From Gluconacetobacter diazotrophicus PA1 5 (GTDB taxonomy: Bacteria > Pseudomonadota > Alphaproteobacteria > Acetobacterales > Acetobacteraceae), in NCBI RefSeq assembly GCF_000067045.1, contig NC_010125.1, positions 3,574,001-3,638,000 on the forward strand: a DNA stretch of 64,000 bases, written 5' to 3'. The notes below the pieces were generated by a model, which saw nothing but the letters and a program-made list of their open reading frames with translations, was not told the origin of the DNA and searched no databases. The number at the start of each line of letters is the position of its first letter. Within the stretch, counting starts at the first letter, position 1. The position numbers were made by a program, and so were the translations under genes. Below, piece by piece: positions 8,923 to 16,036 of the stretch.

Positions 8923-9597
8923 ATGTCAGCGCACAGCCACGGACCGCCATCCATCCTGGATCTTCTGGAACGGCCGGAGGCCGGGACGTTGCAGGCTGCC
9001 TTTCGGGCGGTGACGTTCCAGCGCGGCCAGCGCCTGTCGAACCTTGAGGATACCGATTCCATATTCATCGTCCGGACGGGGCGGCTGCGGGCCTTTCTGC
9101 TGGCCTTCGACCGGGAGCTGAGCCTGGCCTACCTGCATCGCGGCGACATGTTCAGCACCCATACGCGGGTGCAGATGGAAGCCAGCGAGGTCACGCACCT
9201 GCTGATGGCCCGCCGGTCCGCGATCGAACGCATATCGGCCGATCATCCGGCGCTGCAGCATGCGCTGATCCATGGCCTGGCCCGAATCCTGGGCCAGACC
9301 ATCACGTTGCTGGAGGATTTGGCCTTCCATCATGCCAGGGGCCGGATCGCCCGCTATATCCTGCGCAGCGCGGCCCATGCCGGCATCGGCATCGAAGGTG
9401 GCCAGGTCGTTCCGCTGTCGCTGGGCATGGAGGACATGGCCGCGCTGCTGGGAACGACCCGCCAGACGGTCTCGACCGAATTCAACGCGATGATCCGCGA
9501 GGGCGCGTTTTCGCGCGAACGGCGGGGGTACCTCCGCCTGGGCGACGTCGCGCTGCTGAAGAACTGGGCCAGCGGAGAAGAAACGCGGCTGGCGTAA
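8923..9597 (+). CDS. CooA-like CO-sensing transcriptional activator (Crp/Fnr family)
   Basis: A 224-residue Crp/Fnr regulator. Compared from memory with the haem CO sensor CooA of Rhodospirillum rubrum, it aligns along its whole length: TGRLRAFLLAFDRELSLAYL, GDMF, HARGRIARYIL and the helix-turn-helix GTTRQTVSTEFNAMIREG match. In CooA the haem ligands are Cys75 and His77 plus the N-terminal Pro2. Here the equivalent GDMFSTH keeps the His (His80) but has Ser78 in place of Cys, and two prolines (8, 9) lie in a longer N-terminus. The His shared by reduced CooA proteins is thus kept, so CO binding is plausible. The first start after an in-frame stop at 8911 is ATG 8923, with no clear ribosome site. 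It lies 93 bases upstream of cowN. Confidence 0.82.
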   Translation: MSAHSHGPPSILDLLERPEAGTLQAAFRAVTFQRGQRLSNLEDTDSIFIVRTGRLRAFLLAFDRELSLAYLHRGDMFSTHTRVQMEASEVTHLLMARRSAIERISADHPALQHALIHGLARILGQTITLLEDLAFHHARGRIARYILRSAAHAGIGIEGGQVVPLSLGMEDMAALLGTTRQTVSTEFNAMIREGAFSRERRGYLRLGDVALLKNWASGEETRLA

Positions 9598-9615
9598 GGC
9601 GGTAAACACCGGATC

Positions 9616-9631
9616 TGTCGCCTGGCTGACA
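9616..9631 (+). promoter_or_regulatory. NifA-type upstream activator site TGT-N10-ACA
   Basis: TGT (9616-9618), ten bases, ACA (9629-9631) matches the NifA enhancer consensus. It lies in the 93-base gap between the CooA-like gene and cowN, 60 bases before the cowN start. No good sigma-54 -24/-12 element is visible between it and cowN, so its role is inferred from position and motif only. Confidence 0.45.
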
Positions 9632-9690
9632 GACGGCACGCGCGGACCGTTCCATACTCCGCCCCCGGTTCATGAAGGCAAGCGTGGAAA

Positions 9691-9966
9691 ATGACCGAGC
9701 AGATCGACCGATATGTCAGCTTCCGGAACGTGGAATGGGAACGCAGGACGGCGGAAGTCTTCGCCCTGCTGCAACCCCATTTCGACGGAAGCACCAGCCC
9801 GTTCTGGGACTATTTCCTCCGGCAGCGCGTCATCGCGCACGCGCAGGGGCTGGACGACCTGCGGGTGCTGCACAATTTCCTGCCCACCCTGAAGGACCTT
9901 CTGGAAGAGCTGGATGACGAGCGGACGCTGTCCAGGCTCGAGGAACTCGAAGTCCTGTGCATGTAG
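9691..9966 (+). CDS. cowN: N2-fixation sustaining protein CowN
   Basis: A 91-residue acidic cytoplasmic protein of the CowN family, which lets nitrogenase keep working in the presence of carbon monoxide by acting on the MoFe protein. Family features visible are the N-terminal DRYVSFRNVEWE, the FWDYFL motif, and the C-terminal LLEELDDERTLSRLEELE segment ending in Cys-Met. Length is typical. It is directly downstream of a CooA-like CO sensor on the same strand and behind a NifA-type site, consistent with production during diazotrophic growth or on CO exposure. The ribosome site (GTGGAA) is weak. Confidence 0.9.
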   Translation: MTEQIDRYVSFRNVEWERRTAEVFALLQPHFDGSTSPFWDYFLRQRVIAHAQGLDDLRVLHNFLPTLKDLLEELDDERTLSRLEELEVLCM

Positions 9967-9972
9967 CGCGGA

Positions 9973-10533
9973 TCATTCCGGCAGCCTGACCGGGCGGCGC
10001 GGCGGCAGGGGCGGCAGCGGGTCGCGGGCCGTATCGCGCACGCTTTCGTACACCAGCATCAGATGGCCGTCGCGGGCGAAGCTGCCGCATTCGGTCATGC
10101 CGATCCCCCCCAGGATGGTGCGCGAGGCGATGTTGGTGTCGCGCGTCACCGCGATCACGCGGCGGATCCCCGCATCATGGGCGAAGCTGAGCACCGCCGA
10201 CGCGGCCTCGCGCGCCAGGCCGCGCCCGGCGGCCCACGGCCACAGGGCGAAGCGCAGGCCCAGGCCCCGCCCGTCGGGGCGTTCATGCAGGCCGGTCATG
10301 CCGATGAAGCGTCCGTCCTCGCGAATCGCGAAGATCCCGACGCCGCGCCGCGCCCAGCAGGCCAGGTCGTCGGCCATGTCGGATTCGGCCTGCTGCCGGC
10401 TGCGGATTCCGCCCAGCATCATGCCGAACGCGCCGGCATCGGCCTTCAGCCGGGCCATGTCGTCCATGTCCCGCCACGAAATCGGTTCCAGTACCAGCCG
10501 GGGGGTGCGGATCTGGCCGCCGGCAATCGGCAT
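9973..10533 (-). CDS. GNAT family N-acetyltransferase
   Basis: A 186-residue acetyltransferase of the RimJ/RimL type. It begins with the family's IRTPRLVLEPISWRD motif (residues 8-22); the acetyl-CoA-binding region is near LGLRFALWPWAAGRGLAREA, where the usual R/Q-x-x-G-x-A/G is represented by AAGRGLA. The C-terminus is Pro/Arg-rich. The substrate is unknown: such enzymes modify ribosomal proteins, amines or small antibiotics. The start at 10533 has a GGGAGG-like site. It converges with cowN, their stops lying six bases apart. Confidence 0.86.
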   Translation of the reverse strand: MPIAGGQIRTPRLVLEPISWRDMDDMARLKADAGAFGMMLGGIRSRQQAESDMADDLACWARRGVGIFAIREDGRFIGMTGLHERPDGRGLGLRFALWPWAAGRGLAREAASAVLSFAHDAGIRRVIAVTRDTNIASRTILGGIGMTECGSFARDGHLMLVYESVRDTARDPLPPLPPRRPVRLPE

Positions 10534-10696
10534 GCGTGCCTCCCACCCCGTCCGCCCGGCCGGCTGCCCCCAGGGGCCGCGGCGCGGATGATGCGCCAGG
10601 GCCGAAACCGGCGGCGCGTCAGACCCTGACGGCGGCCGCGCCATGTGGGCCACCCGGGGCGGCGCCGTCAGGGGCGCGCATGGCGGGCCGGACCGT

Positions 10697-12376
10697 TCAG
10701 CGTGCGAGCGGGCGGTATTTGATCCGTCCCGGCTCGGTCGCGTCAGGGCCCAGTCGGCGTCGCTTGTCCTCTTCATAGGCCTGGAAATTACCCTCGAACC
10801 ATTCGACGTGGCTGTCGCCCTCGAAGGCCAGGATATGCGTCGCCAGGCGGTCGAGGAACCAGCGGTCATGGCTGATGATCACGGCGCAGCCGGCGAATTC
10901 CGCCAGCGCATCTTCCAGCGCGCGCAGCGTGTCCACGTCCAGGTCGTTGGTCGGTTCGTCCAGCAGGATGACGTTGCTTTCCCGGCGCAGCATCTTGGCC
11001 AGGTGCACGCGGTTGCGCTCGCCGCCCGACAGGATGCCGACCTTCTTCTGCTGGTCCGCGCCCTTGAAGTTGAACGCGCCGACATAGGCCCGCGACGGCA
11101 CCGCGCGCTTGCCCAGATAGATGACGTCGGTGCCGCCGGAAATTTCCTCCCACACCGTCTTGTCGTCATCCAGGCTGTCGCGCGACTGGTCCACATAACC
11201 CAGCTTGACGGTCTCCCCGACCTTCAGCGAGCCCGCGTCGGGCTCTTCCTGCCCCACGATCATGCGGAACAGGGTGGACTTGCCCGCGCCGTTGGGCCCG
11301 ATGACCCCCACGATGCCGCCCGGCGGCAGCTTGAAGCTGAGGTCGTCGATCAGCAGCCGGTTGCCGAACGCCTTGCGCAGGTCCTCGGCTTCGATCACCG
11401 TGCCGCCCAGGCGGGGGCCCGGCGGAATGACGATGTCGGCGGTGCCGCCGGCACGCTCGGCGTTCAGGGCCAGCATTTCCTCGTAGCGGGCGATACGCGA
11501 CTTGCTCTTGGCCTGGCGCGCCTTGGGGCTGGACCCGATCCATTCCTGCTCGGCCGCCAGGGCCCGCTGGCGGGCGCTTTCTTCCTTTTCCTCCTGGGCC
11601 AGGCGCTTGCGCTTCTGTTCGAGCCACGAGGAATAATTGCCCTGGAACGGGAAGCCCCGGCCGCGCTCCAGCTCCAGGATCCAGTTGGTGACGTTGTCCA
11701 GGAAGTAGCGGTCATGGGTGATGACCATCACCGTGCCCTGGTAGTCGCGCAGCGTGCGTTCCAGCCACGCCACGCTTTCGGCGTCCAGATGGTTGGTCGG
11801 TTCGTCCAGCAGCAGCAGGTCGGGCTTTTCCAGCAGCAGGCGGCACAGCGCCACGCGCCGGCGCTCGCCGCCCGACAGGCGGGTCACGGCGCTTTCGGCC
11901 GGCGGGCAGCGCAGCGCGTCCAGCGCGATGTCGATCTTGCGGTCCAGTTCCCAGCCGTCGCCGGCATCGATCTTTTCCTGCAGTTCGGCCTGTTCGGCCA
12001 GCAGGGCGGTCATTTCGTCGTCCGACATCGGCTCGGCGAACAGCATCGAGATTTCGTTGAAGCGATCGACGGCGGTCTTCAGCGCGCCGAAGCCCAGCGC
12101 CACGTTCTCGCCGACCGTCAGCGATTCGTCCAGCTTGGGCTCCTGCTCCAGATAGCCGATCCGGGCGCCCTCGGCGGCCCAGGCCTCGCCGCCGAATTCC
12201 TTCTCGATCCCGGCCATGATCTTCAGCAGGGTGGATTTGCCGGCGCCGTTGACGCCCAGCACCCCGATCTTGACCCCCGGCAGGAAGGACAGGGTGATGC
12301 CCTTGAAGACCTCGCGCCCGCCCGGATACGCCTTGGTCAGGTCCTTCATCACATAGACATATTGCGTGGCGGCCAT
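10697..12376 (-). CDS. ettA: Energy-dependent translational throttle protein EttA (ABC-F)
   Basis: A 559-residue soluble ABC-F ATPase that binds the ribosomal E site and gates entry into elongation according to energy state. Two ABC cassettes are present: Walker A GVNGAGKST and GPNGAGKST, signatures LSGGERRRV and LSGGERNRV, and Walker B LLLLDEPTNHLD and VILLDEPTNDLD. The EttA-specific arm and P-site tRNA linker region (YSSWLEQKRKRL and following charged helix) is intact and there are no membrane segments. The start at 12376 gives the standard EttA N-terminus AATQYVYVMKDLTK. Confidence 0.96.
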   Translation of the reverse strand: MAATQYVYVMKDLTKAYPGGREVFKGITLSFLPGVKIGVLGVNGAGKSTLLKIMAGIEKEFGGEAWAAEGARIGYLEQEPKLDESLTVGENVALGFGALKTAVDRFNEISMLFAEPMSDDEMTALLAEQAELQEKIDAGDGWELDRKIDIALDALRCPPAESAVTRLSGGERRRVALCRLLLEKPDLLLLDEPTNHLDAESVAWLERTLRDYQGTVMVITHDRYFLDNVTNWILELERGRGFPFQGNYSSWLEQKRKRLAQEEKEESARQRALAAEQEWIGSSPKARQAKSKSRIARYEEMLALNAERAGGTADIVIPPGPRLGGTVIEAEDLRKAFGNRLLIDDLSFKLPPGGIVGVIGPNGAGKSTLFRMIVGQEEPDAGSLKVGETVKLGYVDQSRDSLDDDKTVWEEISGGTDVIYLGKRAVPSRAYVGAFNFKGADQQKKVGILSGGERNRVHLAKMLRRESNVILLDEPTNDLDVDTLRALEDALAEFAGCAVIISHDRWFLDRLATHILAFEGDSHVEWFEGNFQAYEEDKRRRLGPDATEPGRIKYRPLAR

Positions 12377-12463
12377 GACGAGGGCTCCCGGTATCCAGAG
12401 AAAGAGGTAGAAAAACGCCGGCCCGCATCCCCGGTCCAAGGGGGCGTGGGCCGGACCAAAGCC

Positions 12464-12537
12464 TGCGCCCGGCAGGACTTGAACCCGCAACCAAGCCGTT
12501 ATGAGCGGCCCGCTCTAACCAATTGAGCTACGGGCGC
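12464..12537 (-). tRNA. tRNA with CAU anticodon, probably tRNA-Ile2
   Basis: A 74-base cloverleaf: acceptor arms GCGCCCG (12531-12537) and CGGGCGC (12465-12471), D arm with GCTC/GAGC, anticodon loop CTCATAA (anticodon CAT), and T arm GCGGG-TTCAAGT-CCTGC. The variable region after the anticodon stem (TTGGTT) is like the lysidine-modified tRNA-Ile(CAU) rather than elongator Met, but the choice rests on by-eye similarity. No 3' CCA is encoded. It lies between ettA and ppa. Confidence 0.9.
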
Positions 12538-12664
12538 GCAGGCCGGTCCTCACTTCGCCCATGTTCGGCCGTTTGGCAAGCCTTATAGGGATGCTTGGCA
12601 ATGGGGACACGCCTCGATAGGTTCGACGGTCTCTTTTCTGTTCCGTAGAGTGTGGAGCGCCGCC

Positions 12665-13189
12665 ATGGATGTGTCGAAAATCTCGCCCGGCAAGGACGTA
12701 CCGTTCGATATCAACGTCGTCATCGAGATCCCGCAGGGATCGTCGGTGAAATACGAGATCGACAAGGACAGCGGCGCCATCGTCGTCGACCGCGTCCTGT
12801 TCACGCCGATGGCCTATCCGGCCGCCTACGGCTTCATTCCCAACACGCTGGCCGCCGATGGCGACCCGGCCGACGCGCTGGTGCTGATCCCGGCCCCGGT
12901 GGTGCCCGGCGCCGTGATCCGCGCGCGCCCGATCGGCATGCTGCGCATGGAAGACGAAAGCGGCCAGGACGAAAAGATCGTCTGCGTGCCGCACGACAAG
13001 GTGCACCCGTACTATTCCAAGGTCGAGAAGATCGAGGACCTGCCCGAAATCGTCATCCAGGAGATCGAGCATTTCTTCACCCGCTACAAGGACCTGGAGA
13101 AGGGCAAGTGGGTCAAGGTGGCCGGCTGGGCCGGTCGCGAGGAAGCGGGCGAGGTGATCAAGGCCTCGCTGGCGGCGGCCGAGAAGTAA
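12665..13189 (+). CDS. ppa: Inorganic pyrophosphatase
   Basis: A 174-residue family I (PPase) soluble pyrophosphatase that hydrolyses PPi to drive biosynthesis. The signature DGDPADALVL carries the three metal-binding aspartates; other conserved parts are IEIPQGSSVKYEID, YPAAYGFIPNTL and HFFTRYKDLEKGKW. Length and order are standard for the bacterial hexameric enzyme. ATG 12665 was chosen over a start 15 bases upstream because it gives the usual N-terminus. A strong GC hairpin follows the stop. Confidence 0.97.
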   Translation: MDVSKISPGKDVPFDINVVIEIPQGSSVKYEIDKDSGAIVVDRVLFTPMAYPAAYGFIPNTLAADGDPADALVLIPAPVVPGAVIRARPIGMLRMEDESGQDEKIVCVPHDKVHPYYSKVEKIEDLPEIVIQEIEHFFTRYKDLEKGKWVKVAGWAGREEAGEVIKASLAAAEK

Positions 13190-13196
13190 GCCGGTG

Positions 13197-13220
13197 GGCC
13201 GGGGCCCCGCCCCGGCCTTT
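13197..13220 (+). terminator. Likely terminator of ppa
   Basis: GGCCGGGGC (13197-13205) and GCCCCGGCC (13209-13217) form a 9-bp GC stem with a 3-base loop, followed by TTT. The T run is short, so termination may be partial. It also faces the 3' end of the convergent ynfA-like gene. Confidence 0.6.
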
Positions 13221-13227
13221 CCCGCCC

Positions 13228-13566
13228 CTACCGTTCCGCCCCGCGTCCGGCGGACAGGATGATCGCGGCGCCCGCCAGGCAGATCGCGACCCCGGCCGCG
13301 TCGCGTAGCGTGACCGGCCGCCCTTCGACCAGCCGCAGCCAGACGATGGCGCCGACGATATAGATCCCGCCATAGGCCGCGAAGGTGCGGCCCGCCGTGT
13401 CGCTGTCCACCAGCGTCAGCAGCCAGCCGAACAGCGCCAGGCTGGCCATGCCCGGCAGCAGCACCCACGCCCCCGCCCCGGCCCGCCGCCAGCACCACCA
13501 GGCATAGCATCCGCCGATCTCGCACAGCGCGGCGGCGGCATAGACCGCGAACGACCCCAGCAGCAT
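13228..13566 (-). CDS. YnfA/UPF0060 family membrane protein
   Basis: A 112-residue inner-membrane protein with four hydrophobic segments, matching the UPF0060 (YnfA) family of small drug/metabolite-type transporters. Family markers are CEIGGCYAWWCWRR, GRTFAAYGGIYIVGAIVWLRLVEG and the C-terminal DAAGVAICLAGAAII. It is placed just behind the glycosyltransferase gene: its ATG at 13566 or GTG at 13572 is within ten bases of the upstream stop, so it is the last gene of that minus-strand operon, perhaps by read-through alone. Confidence 0.88.
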   Translation of the reverse strand: MLLGSFAVYAAAALCEIGGCYAWWCWRRAGAGAWVLLPGMASLALFGWLLTLVDSDTAGRTFAAYGGIYIVGAIVWLRLVEGRPVTLRDAAGVAICLAGAAIILSAGRGAER

Positions 13567-13574
13567 CCGCACCG

Positions 13575-14852
13575 TCAGGCCGACCGCGCCGCGATCCGCA
13601 GGGACGCGCGGCCCCGCCGCCCCTGGCGCACCATCCGGTCGATCAGGTCCCGATACCGTGCCATGTACTCCCCCATATCCAGTGTCCGTTCGGCCTGCCG
13701 GCGGGCGGCGCGGCGCAGGCGGGTGGCCAGCGCGCGGTCCTCCAGCACCTCCAGCACCCCGGCCGCGATGCCGTCCGGGTCCAGGAACGGCACCAGGCGG
13801 CCCGTCCGCCCGTCGGACAGGAATTCGCGCACCGGCGCCGTATCGCTGCCGACGATCGCGCATCCCATGGCCATGGCCTCGCGCAACGACCAGGACGCCA
13901 CGAACGGATAGGTCAGGTAGACATGCGCGTCGGACCGGCGCAGCAGGGCGCGGAACACGTCGTACTCCACCTTGCCGGGGAAATGGACGCGGTCAAGGTC
14001 GATCCGCCCCGCCAGTTCGGCCAGCATCCGCGCCCGCCACGACCCGGCCGGCAGGCGCGCGCCATAGCTGACCCCATCCCCGCCCACCAGCACGACCCGC
14101 ACGTCCGGCCGCGCCGCCAGGATGCGCGGCAGCGCGCGCATGAAGACATGGAAGCCGCGATAGGGTTCCAGGTCACGCGCGACATAGGTCACCAGCCGGT
14201 CGCGCGGCGCGATGGCGATCTCGCCGATCCGCAGCGTCCGCCGGAACGCCGCCGGATCGGGCGAGCAGGCGGCCAGGTCCACGCCCTCGGGCAGGATTTC
14301 GATCCCGCCGCGCGCCCAGGCGGGATAGGTCATCCATTGAAAGCGGGTGGGGGTCTGGCCCTGGACAGTCCCATCGCCGCCGCCCGCCAGCGCCTGCAGG
14401 TTGATGGCGTTCCTGGCGCGAATGACCGGCAGGCTGCCGCGGGGCGACGGGAATTCGGGGTCGAAGCCCACATCCAGCGCGTCGGCATGGTAGAAGAATT
14501 CGAAATAGCCCAGCACGGGCACGCCGGGGAACACGTCCCCCATATTCAGCAACTCGCCCCAGCCGTGATGGCCGATCACGATGTCGGGGCGATAGCCCAG
14601 GTCGCGCAGGCTGGCCGCCGCCCGCGCGACCGATTCGGCCCGCAGCATCGCCAGGTCGAAATCCCGCGCCGCCGGATGAACCCCCGGGGCCCCGCCGCGC
14701 GGCGGGCGATAGGCCACCCGCCGCACCCCGGGCAGGTGGTTGTCGTTCGGTTCGCTGATGAAGACGATCTCGTTGCCCGGGTCCTGCCGCAGGTGGCGCA
14801 GCAGGTGCAGGTACTGACCGGGAAAATGCTGGTGGACGAACAGATATCTCAA
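13575..14852 (-). CDS. Family 4 glycosyltransferase
   Basis: A 425-residue GT-B fold glycosyltransferase. The N-terminal Rossmann domain begins MRYLFVHQHFPGQYLHLL. The C-terminal GT4 domain has a Rossmann start (RLVTYVARDLEPYRGFHVFM), VVLVGGDGVSYG and the donor-binding segment VASWSLREAMAMGCAIVGSD with the E-x7-E-like spacing. Donor and acceptor are unknown. The start shown is a TTG at 14852; no better start in this frame gives the conserved N-terminus. It lies 23 bases after the ChW-like gene within the 13.2-24.8 kb minus-strand cluster, suggesting it builds a glycan on or for a product of that locus. Confidence 0.85.
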   Translation of the reverse strand: MRYLFVHQHFPGQYLHLLRHLRQDPGNEIVFISEPNDNHLPGVRRVAYRPPRGGAPGVHPAARDFDLAMLRAESVARAAASLRDLGYRPDIVIGHHGWGELLNMGDVFPGVPVLGYFEFFYHADALDVGFDPEFPSPRGSLPVIRARNAINLQALAGGGDGTVQGQTPTRFQWMTYPAWARGGIEILPEGVDLAACSPDPAAFRRTLRIGEIAIAPRDRLVTYVARDLEPYRGFHVFMRALPRILAARPDVRVVLVGGDGVSYGARLPAGSWRARMLAELAGRIDLDRVHFPGKVEYDVFRALLRRSDAHVYLTYPFVASWSLREAMAMGCAIVGSDTAPVREFLSDGRTGRLVPFLDPDGIAAGVLEVLEDRALATRLRRAARRQAERTLDMGEYMARYRDLIDRMVRQGRRGRASLRIAARSA

Positions 14853-14875
14853 AACGCCATCCCGCGCCGCGCCGG

Positions 14876-15997
14876 TTACGACCCTCCGCGCGACGTCTTC
14901 CGGCGCGCGGCCCTCTGCCTGCGCGCCTTCACAGTTCCACCCGCGACCCCGGCGCCTTGCGGGCCCGGCCGGGGCGCACCGGATCGATCGGCGGGGCTTC
15001 CGCCAGGGGGCTTCGGCCTTCGCGCGGCGGGCCCGCGTCGCGCCGGTTTCGGCACGGCGGGGGCGGGATCGGGGGCGGAGACGATCGCCAGCAGGGCCTC
15101 TTCCTCCGCGTCCGGGGTTTCGGCGACGTCCAGCGGCGCGATATCGATGCGAAAGGCCTCCAGCGGGGCCAGGCTCTCGGCCTCGACCACCGCGCCGTCA
15201 CCGGTCGGCCCCGCCCGCGTGCCGTCGGTGAAGCTGGCCGAGACACGGCAGGAAAACCGGCGCGCGGCCTCGGGCTTCAACCGCACGCGCAGGCCCAGGA
15301 TCGGCAGGGCCATGCCCCGGCTGCCGCAATACTGGCCCCCCGCCGACCAGGGCGACAGCCAGCCGCGCCCCAGCACCGCCTGGTATTCGATGTCCTCGGC
15401 CGCGATCAGGCGGGTGGGCACGACGGCGAACCCCTCGATCCAGGCCTTGCTGCCGGAACGCCCATGCCCCTCCTCCATGGCGGACACCACATCCCCCCGG
15501 CGCTGGATATTGGCCGTGATGCCCCCGCCGGGCTGTGCCGGCGCGGGTGCGGAGGGCGTCGGGACCAGGCCGGGCGTGGATTCCACTCCCTGCGGCACCG
15601 GCACCGGGGTCGGCCCCGGCATATCGGCCAGGCGCACGACCTTCAGGCGCGGGATCTCCGACGCCAGGATCGGGTCCTGGTAGAAGGTGACCAGCACCTG
15701 CGCCGCGTTGGCCGGCACGCGCACCAGCGCCGCATTGCGCGCGGCGCCCAGCCAGCCATCGGCGTCGAAGGTCACGATCGCCACCCCGGCGCCCGCCGCC
15801 CCCGGCGCGCGCGAAATCCGCACCCCCGGCAGGTCCTCCGCGCCGCCCTGATGGAACGTCCCCCGGTCGAATCCCGGGCCGGGATCGGGCTGCGGCGCGT
15901 GGAAGACGCAGTACAGCCCAGGGTCCAGGGTCATCAGGTGGCCCGCGACCTTCAGATCCACGATCCGGCCCTGGCTTTCGGTCATGCTGTCCGGCAT
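14876..15997 (-). CDS. Unknown protein with ChW-like repeat segment and basic tail
   Basis: A 373-residue protein, not recognised as a whole. Residues roughly 180-245 carry a pattern like the clostridial hydrophobic-W (ChW) repeat: IEGFAV, then DIEYQAVLGRGWLSPW, YCGSRG and a closing hydrophobic strand. In other bacteria such repeats occur in extracellular proteins and help bind carbohydrate or protein. A Pro-rich linker precedes this part. The C-terminal 60 residues are Arg/Pro/Lys-rich. No signal peptide or membrane segment is visible. The start has a good AAGGGAG site. Its position between two glycosyltransferase genes suggests a role in the same pathway. Confidence 0.6.
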   Translation of the reverse strand: MPDSMTESQGRIVDLKVAGHLMTLDPGLYCVFHAPQPDPGPGFDRGTFHQGGAEDLPGVRISRAPGAAGAGVAIVTFDADGWLGAARNAALVRVPANAAQVLVTFYQDPILASEIPRLKVVRLADMPGPTPVPVPQGVESTPGLVPTPSAPAPAQPGGGITANIQRRGDVVSAMEEGHGRSGSKAWIEGFAVVPTRLIAAEDIEYQAVLGRGWLSPWSAGGQYCGSRGMALPILGLRVRLKPEAARRFSCRVSASFTDGTRAGPTGDGAVVEAESLAPLEAFRIDIAPLDVAETPDAEEEALLAIVSAPDPAPAVPKPARRGPAARRPKPPGGSPADRSGAPRPGPQGAGVAGGTVKARRQRAARRKTSRGGS

Positions 15998-16036
15998 CGG
16001 GTTCTCCCTTTTCCCCGTGGGCCCGTACGCCCCGTT

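Noticed and set aside
9635-9650. CGGCAC-N5-GACC-like sequence as a sigma-54 promoter for cowN
   Set aside because: The -12 half lacks TTGC/GC and it sits four bases from the activator site, too close for normal looping.
12464-12537. tRNA-Met (elongator) as the identity of the CAU tRNA
   Set aside because: The variable-loop and T-arm sequence looks closer to tRNA-Ile2; the call is left as probable because sequence alone by eye cannot settle it.
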